Notes: generated by a model not told the origin, from the letters alone. 20,731 nucleotides of DNA from Methylococcaceae bacterium (GCA_947505055.1 CANNLO010000050.1:1-20731), one strand, 5' to 3'. Positions 7,023 through 15,684 are shown, counted from the first letter of the stretch. Made by a program: numbers and translations.

Positions 7023-10000
7023 ATGAGCAAACACGATGACCTCGTCAAAAAACTAAAAGAAATATTCCAGATTGATCGGCCAGAACTGGATTTTGGCGTC
7101 TATCGCATCCTCAATGCCCGAGTAGTGGAGATTAACGACTATCTGGAAAATCGTCTAAAAGCCAAGGTAGTCCAAAGTCTGGCAGCTTCCGGTGCGGCCA
7201 CTAAGGAAGGCGTGCAAAAGGAACTGAAAGAGAAAGAAGCGCAATACCTCGCCGACGGCATTGATCCGGAAACCGTACCCAAAGTGCGTGAGTTAAGGCA
7301 AAAACTGGCTGACTATGGCGCCGGCGCCTCTGAACACGAAAACGCGGTGTTCACGCATCTGCTCACCTTTTTTTCCCGCTACTACGACAGCGGTGATTTT
7401 ATCAGCCAGCGCCGTTACAAGGGCGACACCTATGCCATTCCTTATGCCGGCGAAGAAGTGGTGCTGCATTGGGCGAACAAAGACCAGTATTACACCAAGA
7501 GCGGGGAAAATTTTTCCAACTACGCCTTTAAGCTGGATGATGGGCGCAGTGTGCGTTTCCGCTTGGTCACGGCAGACACGGCCAAAGATAACCGCAAAGA
7601 CAACGACAAGGAACGCCGCTTTGTCCTGATCGAGGCGGCAACCCGCACCCTCACCGATGATGAAGGTGAAGAATACGAGCAACAACTAGAGCCGGTGGCA
7701 GAAGAGAACGGCGAACTCGTCCTGCGTTTTGAATATAAGGCCATGCCCAAAGGCACAAAGCAGGACGCACTGGTAGTTGATGCAACAAACCAGGTACTGG
7801 CCGATCCTATCGTCAAAGCCCGCTGGTTGGACTTGAACAACCGTGAACCCACCGAGAAAAATCCGCAGCGCACCTTGCTGGAAAAATGCCTCACCAGCTA
7901 TACCGCCAAGAACTCTGCAGACTATTTTATCCACAAGGATTTAGGCGGATTCTTACGCCGTGAGCTGGACTTTTACATCAAGAATGAAGTCATGCACCTG
8001 GACGATGTGCAGCATGCCGAAAAGTTTGCCGACATCGAAAAAAACCTGCGCCTGATTCAAACCCTTCGTGCCATTGCGCTGGACTTGGTTACTTTCTTGG
8101 CGCAACTGGAAGACTTCCAGAAAAAGCTGTGGTTGAAAAAGAAATTTGTCGTAGCTACGCACTACTGCATAACCCTCGACCGTGTGCCGGAAAGTCTTTA
8201 CCCCATGATTGCCGACAACTCCCAACAATGGGAACAGTGGAAAAACATGGGTATGTTGAATGGCAAAGTTGATTTAATTAACCAAGGCGAAATGGGCAGC
8301 GTCGACTACTTGAAAAAACATCCATACTTGATGGCGGACACTGGCCTATTTAATGCCGAGTTCAAATACGCCCTGCTGGCAGAGGTTGATAATCTGGATG
8401 ACAGTCTTGATGGACTGTTGATACACGGGGATAATTTTCAGGCTTTGAATTTGTTGCAGGAGCGGTATCGGGAGCAAATCAATGGCATCTACATTGATCC
8501 GCCTTACAACACTGATGCTTCTGCAATTATGTATAAGAACGGATACAAAGACTCATCTTGGCTAAGTTTGATGCATAACAGGTTAGAGCTTGCACATTCG
8601 TTGATGCGAGATGATGCCCTGATTAGTGTGGCAATTGATGATCAAGAAGTTGCATCGCTCAGAGCAGTACTTGGTGAGATTTTCGATAAGGATGTCGGTG
8701 TTTCTGTCGTTAAATCTAACCCGCAGAGTCGTAAGACAACTGGTAAATTTTCCCCGGTCCATGAGTACGCTCTGTTTTATGGAAAATCTGATAAGGCATT
8801 TCCTTGTTCAATTGGGTTTAATGATAGCAAGGCTGCGAGATACCCATTGATTGATGAAATGGGTAGATATTCCTGGATGAATTTTATTCGTGCTGGAAGT
8901 AATGATCTTCGAGAAGATAGGCCGAAATTGTTCTATCCGATTGTAGTGGACAAAGAGAACAAAATTCACATACCGCATTTGGAATGGAATGAGGAGCTTC
9001 GAGAGTACAAGCTGCTTGAGGAAATTGGTGGCGATGAACAGTTGGTTTACCCCATAAAGTACGTTAACGAAAATGCCATAGAGAAGAATTGGCAAAGAGG
9101 CCATAAGCGAGTTGCTGATGAATATGGCGAATACCGTGTGCGAAGGGACAATAATGGCGAAATTAATATTGATTTCAAAACAAGGATGGATGCAGAGGCT
9201 GCTCCAGTTACTTGGTGGGATAAGGGCGAATATGCTTCAGCTAACTATGGTGCATCTGAGCTAAAGGATCTCTTCTCAGAAAAGAACTTTGACTTCCCGA
9301 AGGCGAGGAAGCTGGTCGAGGACGCGCTTCGAGCATGTGGCGCAGCTCAAAAAAACACTGCGGTTATTGATTTTTTTGGCGGGTCAGGCACAACAGCGCA
9401 CGCTGTGATCTCGATTGCTCGTGACACCAAGGAAAAGCATAACTATGTGCTCGTGGAGCAAGGTGAGTATTTCGACACTATCATCAAGCCTCGCATCCAG
9501 AAGGTGGTGTATTCCGCCGACTGGAAAGATGGCAAGGCGATCGCTCCGCATACAGGTGTTTCCCATGCCTTCAAAGTTCTCAAAATCGAAAGCTACGAAG
9601 ACACACTAAACAATCTGCAACTGCGCCGCACGGCAAAGCAGCAAGACCTGCTCGACACCTTGCCGCAATCTGCCCAAGAAGATTATCTGCTGCGCTATCT
9701 GCTGGACATCGAAAGCCGTGGTTCGTTGCTATCGGTAGAGCAGTTCAAACAACCGTTTGATTGCAAACTGAAAGTGACCGTGGATTCGGCGGGTGCTTAT
9801 GAAGAGCGCACCATAGACCTGGTGGAAACCTTCAACTACCTGATCGGCTTGCGTGTGAAACATATCGACATGCAGCGGGATAAAGGCTTTGTGTCGGTAA
9901 CAGGCTGGCTGCAGACGGGTGAAAAAACGCTGGTATTGTGGCGTGACGTAAGCCAGGTTGATTACGAAGCCTTGAACCGCCTGTGCGACAAGCTGGCTAT

Positions 10001-10166
10001 CAATCCGGCGGATAGTGAATTCGAGATCGTTTATATCAACGGTGATCACAACATCCCTGCCGTATTTACCAGCCTTGAGACGGAAGGCGGCATTACCAAA
10101 ACCCTGAAAATCCGTCAGATTGAACCGGAGTTCCTTAGCCGCATGTTTGCAGTGGAGGGCATGTAA
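7023..10166 (+). CDS. Type III-like site-specific DNA adenine methyltransferase (Mod) with long N-terminal extension, 1047 aa
   Basis: This is a beta-class DNA methyltransferase, most likely N6-adenine. The catalytic motif D492-P-P-Y-N-T precedes the S-adenosylmethionine motif DFFGGSGTT (783-791), the order seen in type III Mod proteins. The target-recognition region should lie between them (about 500-775). The first ~480 residues are an extension with no motif I can name (helical, charged), so the protein is clearly longer than the roughly 650 aa usual for Mod. About 250 residues follow motif I. I chose ATG 7023 because GAGAG lies just upstream; an in-frame GTG at 6993 would add ten residues but has no ribosome site. 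The stop codon abuts the YhcG gene start. DNA from about 8500 to 9340 is more AT-rich than the flanks (24/60 GC in 8941-9000 against 33/60 in 9601-9660), consistent with exchange of the recognition domain. Confidence 0.9.
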   Translation: MSKHDDLVKKLKEIFQIDRPELDFGVYRILNARVVEINDYLENRLKAKVVQSLAASGAATKEGVQKELKEKEAQYLADGIDPETVPKVRELRQKLADYGAGASEHENAVFTHLLTFFSRYYDSGDFISQRRYKGDTYAIPYAGEEVVLHWANKDQYYTKSGENFSNYAFKLDDGRSVRFRLVTADTAKDNRKDNDKERRFVLIEAATRTLTDDEGEEYEQQLEPVAEENGELVLRFEYKAMPKGTKQDALVVDATNQVLADPIVKARWLDLNNREPTEKNPQRTLLEKCLTSYTAKNSADYFIHKDLGGFLRRELDFYIKNEVMHLDDVQHAEKFADIEKNLRLIQTLRAIALDLVTFLAQLEDFQKKLWLKKKFVVATHYCITLDRVPESLYPMIADNSQQWEQWKNMGMLNGKVDLINQGEMGSVDYLKKHPYLMADTGLFNAEFKYALLAEVDNLDDSLDGLLIHGDNFQALNLLQERYREQINGIYIDPPYNTDASAIMYKNGYKDSSWLSLMHNRLELAHSLMRDDALISVAIDDQEVASLRAVLGEIFDKDVGVSVVKSNPQSRKTTGKFSPVHEYALFYGKSDKAFPCSIGFNDSKAARYPLIDEMGRYSWMNFIRAGSNDLREDRPKLFYPIVVDKENKIHIPHLEWNEELREYKLLEEIGGDEQLVYPIKYVNENAIEKNWQRGHKRVADEYGEYRVRRDNNGEINIDFKTRMDAEAAPVTWWDKGEYASANYGASELKDLFSEKNFDFPKARKLVEDALRACGAAQKNTAVIDFFGGSGTTAHAVISIARDTKEKHNYVLVEQGEYFDTIIKPRIQKVVYSADWKDGKAIAPHTGVSHAFKVLKIESYEDTLNNLQLRRTAKQQDLLDTLPQSAQEDYLLRYLLDIESRGSLLSVEQFKQPFDCKLKVTVDSAGAYEERTIDLVETFNYLIGLRVKHIDMQRDKGFVSVTGWLQTGEKTLVLWRDVSQVDYEALNRLCDKLAINPADSEFEIVYINGDHNIPAVFTSLETEGGITKTLKIRQIEPEFLSRMFAVEGM

Positions 10167-11189
10167 ATGAACGAGATTAATCTTCATGCCGATTACAGGC
10201 TAGCTCTGGATGAGATTAAACAGCGGATTCAAGCCACACAAATCCGTGCAGTACTGGCGGTTAATCGTGAATTGCTGGTGCTGTACTGGCATATTGGTCA
10301 AACCATTGTGTCCTTGCAGCAAGCGCAAGGCTGGGGTGGAGCAGTGGTAGAACAAATGGCGGCGGATTTGCAGACCGAACATCCGGGTATTCAAGGCTTT
10401 TCACGTAGCAGTTTGTTTGCCATGCGCCAGTTTTACCTGTTCTTTTCGCCTCGCTTTGAAATTGTCCCACAGCCCGTGGGACAATTACCTTGGGGTCATA
10501 TTCGCACAATTCTGGGTAAGATTAAGGATGTCGATATTGCCCTGTTTTACACGTCTACCTGTATTGAAAATGGCTGGAGTCGTCCAATTTTGGAACTACA
10601 AATTGAGCAAGGATTGCACCTGCGGCAAGGCCTTGCTCCTAGCAACTTCCAGTCAGTGCTGCCAGCACCGCAGTCTGAACTGGCCCAACAAACCCTGAAA
10701 GACCCTTATGTGTTTGATTTTCTGACTTTGAGTCAGAAGGCCGTAGAACGGGATGTTGAAAATCAGTTGGTTACCAATATCACTCGATTCTTATTGGAGC
10801 TTGGCAAAGGCTTTGCTTTTTTGGGCCGTCAGTATCCGCTGGAAGTTAATAGCCGCAGCTATTTTCTGGATTTGCTGTTCTACCACACACGCTTGAAATG
10901 CTATGTAGTGATCGAGCTGAAAACCGGTGAATTTAAACCTGAATATGTGGGCAAAATGAATTTCTATTTGTCGGCGGTTGATGATCTGCTAAGCGCTGAG
11001 GGCGATCAGCCCAGTATTGGCCTGATATTGTGCAAAGACAAAGACCGTCTCGATGTGGAGTATGCCTTACGCGATGTTAATAAGCCGATAGGTGTTAGTT
11101 CATTTATTACCAAAGAAATACCTCTGGAAGTTCAAGCACAGTTGCCAACGGTAGCCGAAATTGAACAGCAACTGGCGGGGAAGTTATGA
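10167..11189 (+). CDS. DUF1016/YhcG family PD-(D/E)XK nuclease, 340 aa
   Basis: The N-terminal helical domain (about residues 10-160, with AVNRELLVLYWHIGQTIV, GWGGAVVEQMAADL and FSRSSLFAMRQFY) is the DUF1016_N type. The C-terminal domain (about 175-330) is a PD-(D/E)XK nuclease fold with D235 in FLDLLFYH and E250-L-K252 in VVIELKTG. Length is normal for the family. The ATG directly follows the Mod stop codon (TAA then ATG) and has a strong GGAGGG site seven bases upstream; the 3' end overlaps the Res start by four bases (ATGA). This tight packing indicates one transcript and suggests that the nuclease acts with Mod and Res. YhcG-type proteins are often found inside or beside restriction loci, but their role is not settled. 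An 11-bp-stem palindrome lies inside the gene (10460-10486). Confidence 0.9.
   Translation: MNEINLHADYRLALDEIKQRIQATQIRAVLAVNRELLVLYWHIGQTIVSLQQAQGWGGAVVEQMAADLQTEHPGIQGFSRSSLFAMRQFYLFFSPRFEIVPQPVGQLPWGHIRTILGKIKDVDIALFYTSTCIENGWSRPILELQIEQGLHLRQGLAPSNFQSVLPAPQSELAQQTLKDPYVFDFLTLSQKAVERDVENQLVTNITRFLLELGKGFAFLGRQYPLEVNSRSYFLDLLFYHTRLKCYVVIELKTGEFKPEYVGKMNFYLSAVDDLLSAEGDQPSIGLILCKDKDRLDVEYALRDVNKPIGVSSFITKEIPLEVQAQLPTVAEIEQQLAGKL
10460..10486. repeat. Perfect 11-bp-stem hairpin inside the YhcG gene
   Basis: AATTGTCCCAC (10460-10470), AGCCC, GTGGGACAATT (10476-10486). It encodes the stretch around EIVPQPVGQLPWGH, at the junction between the two domains. A perfect 27-base hairpin in a coding region is unusual; it could be a small palindromic insertion accepted as an in-frame linker, or an mRNA structure. 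Confidence 0.55.
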
Positions 11190-14100
11190 GTAAAACCCCA
11201 TCGAAGAAACGCAGTTTCCATCAGGAGTTAGTGCTCAACCAGTGGATGATGAGCTTTTTTAGTGGCGGCACTTTGCATGCGCTGAAAGAGCGCTTGAGCG
11301 AAGATCGGCACGAAGGTATAGACGAAGACGGCCAAAGCGGATTTTTTCATGCCTTGCAGCACAATCTGTTTGAGGTGGATCGCATCAGCCAGCAAGACTT
11401 GCGCCGTTACGACCTGAACATTGTGCAGCATTGGAATGCCATTACCGGGCAGCGTAACAAGGTCGAGGGCACCGTGCTCAATATGAAATACTTCCAGTAT
11501 CTCTCGCTGCTGTTCACCGAGATTTATCTGGACTGGTATTTCAACCAGCGACAGCAATTGCTGGATGGTTTGAATCAGGGGTTGAAGACATACAACAACG
11601 AGCAAGACGCTGAACATCGCTTCCAGCTTTTTGACGCGGATGAACTGAACAAATTGGCATTCTGGAACGCTACCGGCAGCGGCAAAACGTTGTTGTTGCA
11701 CGTCAACATCAAACAATATCTGCATTACTTCCAAAACGGTAAAAAAGACATTTACCCGGACAAGATCATTTTGCTGACACCCAACGAAGGCTTGTCTCGC
11801 CAGCATTTAGAGGAGTTAAAGCTCTCGGGGTTTGATTTTTGCCATTTGTTCACAAAAAACCGGGGGGATCTTTTCAAAGGCACGATTGAGATCATCGACA
11901 TCAACAAGCTGGGCGATAAGATGGGCGACAAGACGGTCGCGGTTGAAGCCTTCGAGGGTAATAACCTGGTGCTGGTGGATGAAGGACATCGTGGCACAGG
12001 CACGGCAGATGGTGCATGGATGAGCCGCCGTGAGTCTCTGGTGAGGAGCGGCTTTGCTTTTGAGTATTCCGCCACTTTTGGGCAGGCGGTTGCCAAGGGT
12101 TTGACGGTTCTTAAGGCAGAACAGGATTTGCTTAAGAAAAAAGCGAAAATACGGTTTGAAACGACTAACCTGAAAAAACTGGACGATGCACAAAGGCAAC
12201 TGTTGACGCTGACCAGCGAAGAGAAGCGTAAAGCGCGCACGTTGGCGACGCGGGAAATTTACGCCAAAAGCATTCTGTTTGACTACTCCTACAAATTTTT
12301 CTACGAGGATGGCTACGGCAAGGAATCGCTGATTCTTAATTTAAAGGATGAAGATTACACCCAAGAAGATACGGCCCGCCAATATTTTACCGCCTGCCTG
12401 TTGAGCTTTTATCAGCAACAATACCTGTGGCGCACCAATCGCGACAAGCTGACCGACTTCAATATTGAAAAGCCATTGTGGGTGTTTGTCGGCAATACCG
12501 TTTCTGGTGAAGATTCGGACATTCTGAATGTGCTGAAATTCCTGGCCGGATTTTTAAACGACGAGCCAAAAACCAAGCAGTGGCTAAAGGACTTACTGGC
12601 AAATACCGCGCGCTTGCTGGATGCCAAAGGCCGTAATATTTTTCATGATCGTTTTACACCATTGATGCAATTTAGTGCCGATGAGGTTTATGCTGACATT
12701 CTCAAGAAGCTATTCAATGCCGAGGCACGGCAACGGTTGAAAGTCGTCAACCTGAAAAGCAGTAAAGGCGAACTGGCGTTGCGTGTGGGCGATGCAGAAC
12801 CGTTCGGCCTGATCAACATTGGTGATGATGCCGGTTTTTTCAAAGAGTCTGAGAAGACGGAGAATGCAAAGTTGTTTGATACAGAGGCAGATGACTTTGT
12901 CGGATCGCTATTTGGGACGTTAAACAGCAAAGATAGCCAGTTGCATGTGTTGATCGGTTCGCGCAAATTTACCGAAGGCTGGAGCAGTTGGCGGGTGTCC
13001 ACCATGGGCTTGCTCAATATGGGCAAAGGTGAGGGCTCGCAAATTATCCAGCTATTCGGTCGTGGTGTGCGTTTGAAGGGTAAGGATTATTCGCTCAAAC
13101 GCAGCACACCTGGCCATCGGCCAAAAGGGGCGCATTTGGAACGCTTGGAAACGCTAAATATCTTTGGAGTGAATGCGGGTTATATGGCCACATTCAAGGA
13201 GTATCTGAAAGAAGAAGGCGTTACAACACCAGATGAAATGATTCAGCTGGATTTTGAAACGCGTCCCAATATGCCAAAGAGCAATCTCAAGACGCTAGCG
13301 CTCAAAGACGGATACAAAGACAATCAAATTAAAGGATTCAAGCGCACGCATTTTCCTTATCTTTACGAAATACCTGCCGAGTTTAAGGGCAAGATCAAAG
13401 CGGCACATATTGAACTGGATTTGTATCCCAAGATAGAAGCCATGAGCACGCAGGATAAAGCCGGTGACAAACCGGATGGCAATATTCGCAATAAAGGCAA
13501 GATTCCAAGCGAAACCATGGCGCTGTTTGATTTCGACCGGATTTACTTGGCAGTGCAGGAATTCAAGCAACTGCGCAGTTGGAGCAACTTGCGGCTGGAG
13601 CTCTCGCGTTTGGTGGATTTCTGCCTGACGGGCGATGACTGGTACACGCTTTATATCCCGCAAGCCGAGCTGGCTATTCGCAACATTGCCGACATCCGCA
13701 AGCAGGAAGATATTTTTATCCGTTTGCTGCAAGACTACACCGACCGTTTTTATAAGGCGCTGAAAACCGCTTATGAGGGCCAGTTCTACAGCATCGTGAA
13801 CGTGAAAAAAGACGACGATACTTTGCTCAAGGTCTATCACTTTGAGATCGACAACGACGAAGACGGGGAAGCTTACGAGAAGAAAATAAAAGCGCTTCAG
13901 GTATTGGTAACCGATGGCAAGCTGGGCGAAGCCAGCCAATGGAATGCTGGTCAGATGGTCGCCATTTGTTTTGATCATCATCTGTATTATCCCTTACTTT
14001 ACTATCCAGAAGGTACTGTGCCGTTAAAAATGACTCCACTGGCATTCGGTGCGCCCAGCGAAGTGCTGTTTGTGCGTGACCTTGAGGTATTCCATAAATC

Positions 14101-14515
14101 ACCACTAGGGCAGCAAATTATAGGCAAGCGCAGTCTTTACCTGTTACGCAACGCCGATACCAAAGCCAAAGGACTTGGCTTTGCCTTGGCTGGTAATTTC
14201 TATCCGGATTTTTTGCTATGGTTGGTGGACGATGAAACCGGCGAGCAGTGGCTAAATTTCGTTGATCCGAAAGGCTTACGCCAGATGAGCCTGAATGACC
14301 CCAAGCTTGGACTTTATAAGGAAGTAAAGGTGATCCAGGAAAAACTGGGTGATCCGAAGCTGACGTTGAATGCCTTTATCGTTTCAGGGACGCAGTTTCC
14401 AAGCCTGTTGAATGTCTCCTGTGAGCAAACAGACCTGGAAGACCGGAATGTGTTATTTATGAATGAGGGTGGGCAAGTTTATTTAAAGAAAATGTTTGAG
14501 CGGATTACATTGTGA
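11186..14515 (+). CDS. Type III-like restriction subunit (Res), DEAD/DEAH helicase with C-terminal nuclease motif, 1109 aa
   Basis: A superfamily 2 helicase-nuclease. Motif I is A162-T-G-S-G-K-T168 (NATGSGKTLLLH), motif II D265-E-G-H268 and motif VI Q622-L-F-G-R-G-V-R629, all spaced as in Res proteins. The C-terminus has a PD-(D/E)XK-like site: Y-P1007-D1008-F followed by V-D1027-P-K1029-G. Here Asp takes the place of the usual Glu, an accepted variant in Res-type nucleases. In type III systems the Mod-Res complex recognises unmethylated sites, Res translocates and cleaves, and Mod protects the host. The start ATG overlaps the YhcG stop (11186-11189) and GGGG lies five bases upstream. The 4-base overlap implies translational coupling. 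Only 31 bases separate the stop from the glycosylase gene. No frameshift or lost motif is visible, so the subunit looks intact. Confidence 0.9.
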   Translation: MSKTPSKKRSFHQELVLNQWMMSFFSGGTLHALKERLSEDRHEGIDEDGQSGFFHALQHNLFEVDRISQQDLRRYDLNIVQHWNAITGQRNKVEGTVLNMKYFQYLSLLFTEIYLDWYFNQRQQLLDGLNQGLKTYNNEQDAEHRFQLFDADELNKLAFWNATGSGKTLLLHVNIKQYLHYFQNGKKDIYPDKIILLTPNEGLSRQHLEELKLSGFDFCHLFTKNRGDLFKGTIEIIDINKLGDKMGDKTVAVEAFEGNNLVLVDEGHRGTGTADGAWMSRRESLVRSGFAFEYSATFGQAVAKGLTVLKAEQDLLKKKAKIRFETTNLKKLDDAQRQLLTLTSEEKRKARTLATREIYAKSILFDYSYKFFYEDGYGKESLILNLKDEDYTQEDTARQYFTACLLSFYQQQYLWRTNRDKLTDFNIEKPLWVFVGNTVSGEDSDILNVLKFLAGFLNDEPKTKQWLKDLLANTARLLDAKGRNIFHDRFTPLMQFSADEVYADILKKLFNAEARQRLKVVNLKSSKGELALRVGDAEPFGLINIGDDAGFFKESEKTENAKLFDTEADDFVGSLFGTLNSKDSQLHVLIGSRKFTEGWSSWRVSTMGLLNMGKGEGSQIIQLFGRGVRLKGKDYSLKRSTPGHRPKGAHLERLETLNIFGVNAGYMATFKEYLKEEGVTTPDEMIQLDFETRPNMPKSNLKTLALKDGYKDNQIKGFKRTHFPYLYEIPAEFKGKIKAAHIELDLYPKIEAMSTQDKAGDKPDGNIRNKGKIPSETMALFDFDRIYLAVQEFKQLRSWSNLRLELSRLVDFCLTGDDWYTLYIPQAELAIRNIADIRKQEDIFIRLLQDYTDRFYKALKTAYEGQFYSIVNVKKDDDTLLKVYHFEIDNDEDGEAYEKKIKALQVLVTDGKLGEASQWNAGQMVAICFDHHLYYPLLYYPEGTVPLKMTPLAFGAPSEVLFVRDLEVFHKSPLGQQIIGKRSLYLLRNADTKAKGLGFALAGNFYPDFLLWLVDDETGEQWLNFVDPKGLRQMSLNDPKLGLYKEVKVIQEKLGDPKLTLNAFIVSGTQFPSLLNVSCEQTDLEDRNVLFMNEGGQVYLKKMFERITL

Positions 14516-14546
14516 TTAGGCTGTAAGTTAAGAAAAACAAAAAGCC

Positions 14547-15137
14547 ATGCGGACAATTGCCATTAAAGATCAAATAACCCTTACCTATCCGGGTTTATCT
14601 GGTTATTTATCAAATTTGCCGGCAACTCAGCCTCTTCACCCAAAAGACATCAGCGTCCTTGGCGCAATTTCAAAAATCACCATCGGCCAAATGCTATCCA
14701 GAAAAGCGGCCAGCACCATCATACACAGAGCTGAGAGCCTAGCGGCTAAAGAAGATAAATGCGAAATAGCCCTGCTTTCAGAGCAAGAAATGCGATCTTG
14801 TGGGATCAGCAGCTCTAAAGCAAAAGCCATCAAGCTTTTTGCGGAGCAATATTTCAATGATGTAAATCGGTACGAGAATTGGCGAAACCTGGAGAGCGCC
14901 AGGTTGTTTGCGGAAGTAAACAACCACTGGGGACTTTCCCATTGGTCAGCCTCAATGCTGGCTATCTTCTACTTTGGGTTTGAGGATGTATATCCGGTGA
15001 ATGACGGCAGCATAAAGCGGATAACCGGCCTTTTAAAGCAAAAAGGCATCACTTTTGAACCGGAAAAAGCGGCACCTTACCGATCTTACCTGGCTTTGTA
15101 TTTGTGGGAAATGCTGGATAGCAAAATGATTGATTAA
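14547..15137 (+). CDS. HhH-GPD family DNA glycosylase (AlkA-like), 196 aa
   Basis: The protein matches the helix-hairpin-helix DNA glycosylase fold of the AlkA/3-methyladenine type. The HhH element is WGLSHWSASMLAIFYFG (about 128-144, with G129-L-S-H-W-S134 as the hairpin). The catalytic Asp is D153 in YPVNDGSIKR, in the position of the Asp in AlkA (..PxxDxG..). APYRSYLALYLWEML (176-190) fits the conserved W/P-x-RSYA..YLW helix at the C-terminus. No iron-sulfur cysteine cluster follows, so it is unlike Nth or MutY. Known family activity: removal of damaged or modified bases to leave an abasic site. It starts 31 bases after res on the same strand, so it is probably co-transcribed, although its own ribosome site is poor. 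Its 3' end overlaps the next, convergent gene by four bases. A role in restriction or phage-base attack is inference; housekeeping repair is the alternative. Confidence 0.82.
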   Translation: MRTIAIKDQITLTYPGLSGYLSNLPATQPLHPKDISVLGAISKITIGQMLSRKAASTIIHRAESLAAKEDKCEIALLSEQEMRSCGISSSKAKAIKLFAEQYFNDVNRYENWRNLESARLFAEVNNHWGLSHWSASMLAIFYFGFEDVYPVNDGSIKRITGLLKQKGITFEPEKAAPYRSYLALYLWEMLDSKMID

Positions 15138-15418
15138 AACCGATTCCAAAACTTCTTCTTATCTTTATGATAAAGTTTGAACGCCAGCCACCAGAAGCTG
15201 AACAACACACCCCATGCCGCCTTATCGTAACGGTAAGCAAGATTTTCCTTGATAATGTCTGTTAAACCGGACATTTGTCCGGATAAATGGAAATTGGTTA
15301 AGTAGTGATCGCCAATTAGGGTGATGGCGATAAACCCAATCATTCCGAGAATAATTGCCGCCTGTGTTCGACCTGAATAGGCGATAACAATAAGAATTTC
15401 TGTAAAATAATCTTTCAT
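15134..15418 (-). CDS. Small membrane protein with two predicted helices, 94 aa
   Basis: Not recognised. Two hydrophobic stretches are visible, about residues 20-37 (AAIILGMIGFIAITLIG) and 71-87 (AAWGVLFSFWWLAFKLY), followed by a strongly basic tail (HKDKKKFWNRF), so an inner-membrane location with a cytoplasmic C-terminus is likely. I start it at ATG 15416-15418 (MKDYFTE); a GTG start at 15448 would overlap the gene upstream by 25 bases and is less likely. The stop of the upstream gene lies five bases before this ATG, which suggests coupled translation in a minus-strand operon. The gene contains the perfect palindrome at 15267-15282. Confidence 0.65.
   Translation of the reverse strand: MKDYFTEILIVIAYSGRTQAAIILGMIGFIAITLIGDHYLTNFHLSGQMSGLTDIIKENLAYRYDKAAWGVLFSFWWLAFKLYHKDKKKFWNRF
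15267..15282. repeat. Perfect palindrome CCGGACATTTGTCCGG-type, inside the membrane-protein gene
   Basis: CCGGACA-TT-TGTCCGG is perfect over 7-bp arms. Its two 9-base halves, CGGACATTT and TTTGTCCGG, recur as a split palindrome at 16051-16076, upstream of the sigma-factor gene. It falls in coding sequence (SGQMSG), so protein coding alone could explain it. Confidence 0.4.
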
Positions 15419-15423
15419 ATAAA

Positions 15424-15684
15424 TTAACCGAATGTATATTCTTTCCACGGAATTTGAGAGATGTGGATGTTCGCTAAAAAATTAACAATGTCCTTTCGTC
15501 CGCGATAAGTTGGTATGCCTCGGCTATCCTGAGCCATTAGGACTATTGGCATTCCTGGAAAACAATTAGAGAATGATGTGACTGCTTTCTGGAATTCGAT
15601 TTGTGACTGAATCACAAATTGTTTCACTGTGACAATCGCAAATGTCACCCCTTGCTCTTTTACAACTGCACCTTGTAGTTTCAT
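15424..15684 (-). CDS. Hypothetical protein, 86 aa
   Basis: I do not know a function. It is small, soluble and probably alpha/beta (GVTFAIVTVKQFVI, then GMPIVLMAQDSRGIPTYRGR, then DIVNFLANI and IPWKEYTF). The regular strand/helix pattern and the PIVLMAQD and RGIPTYRGR stretches look like a conserved fold rather than a random frame. ATG 15682-15684 is chosen because AAAGG lies eight bases upstream on the minus strand; ATG 15705 would add seven residues without a ribosome site. It is the middle gene of a three-gene minus-strand group, separated from the DUF2188 gene by 79 bases that include an inverted repeat and from the membrane-protein gene by five bases. Confidence 0.65.
   Translation of the reverse strand: MKLQGAVVKEQGVTFAIVTVKQFVIQSQIEFQKAVTSFSNCFPGMPIVLMAQDSRGIPTYRGRKDIVNFLANIHISQIPWKEYTFG

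Noticed and set aside
3672..14515. DISARM or BREX assignment for the helicase and methyltransferase block
   Set aside because: No DrmA/DrmB, PglZ or BrxC-like gene is visible; the mod-yhcG-res core is closer to a type III-like restriction system.
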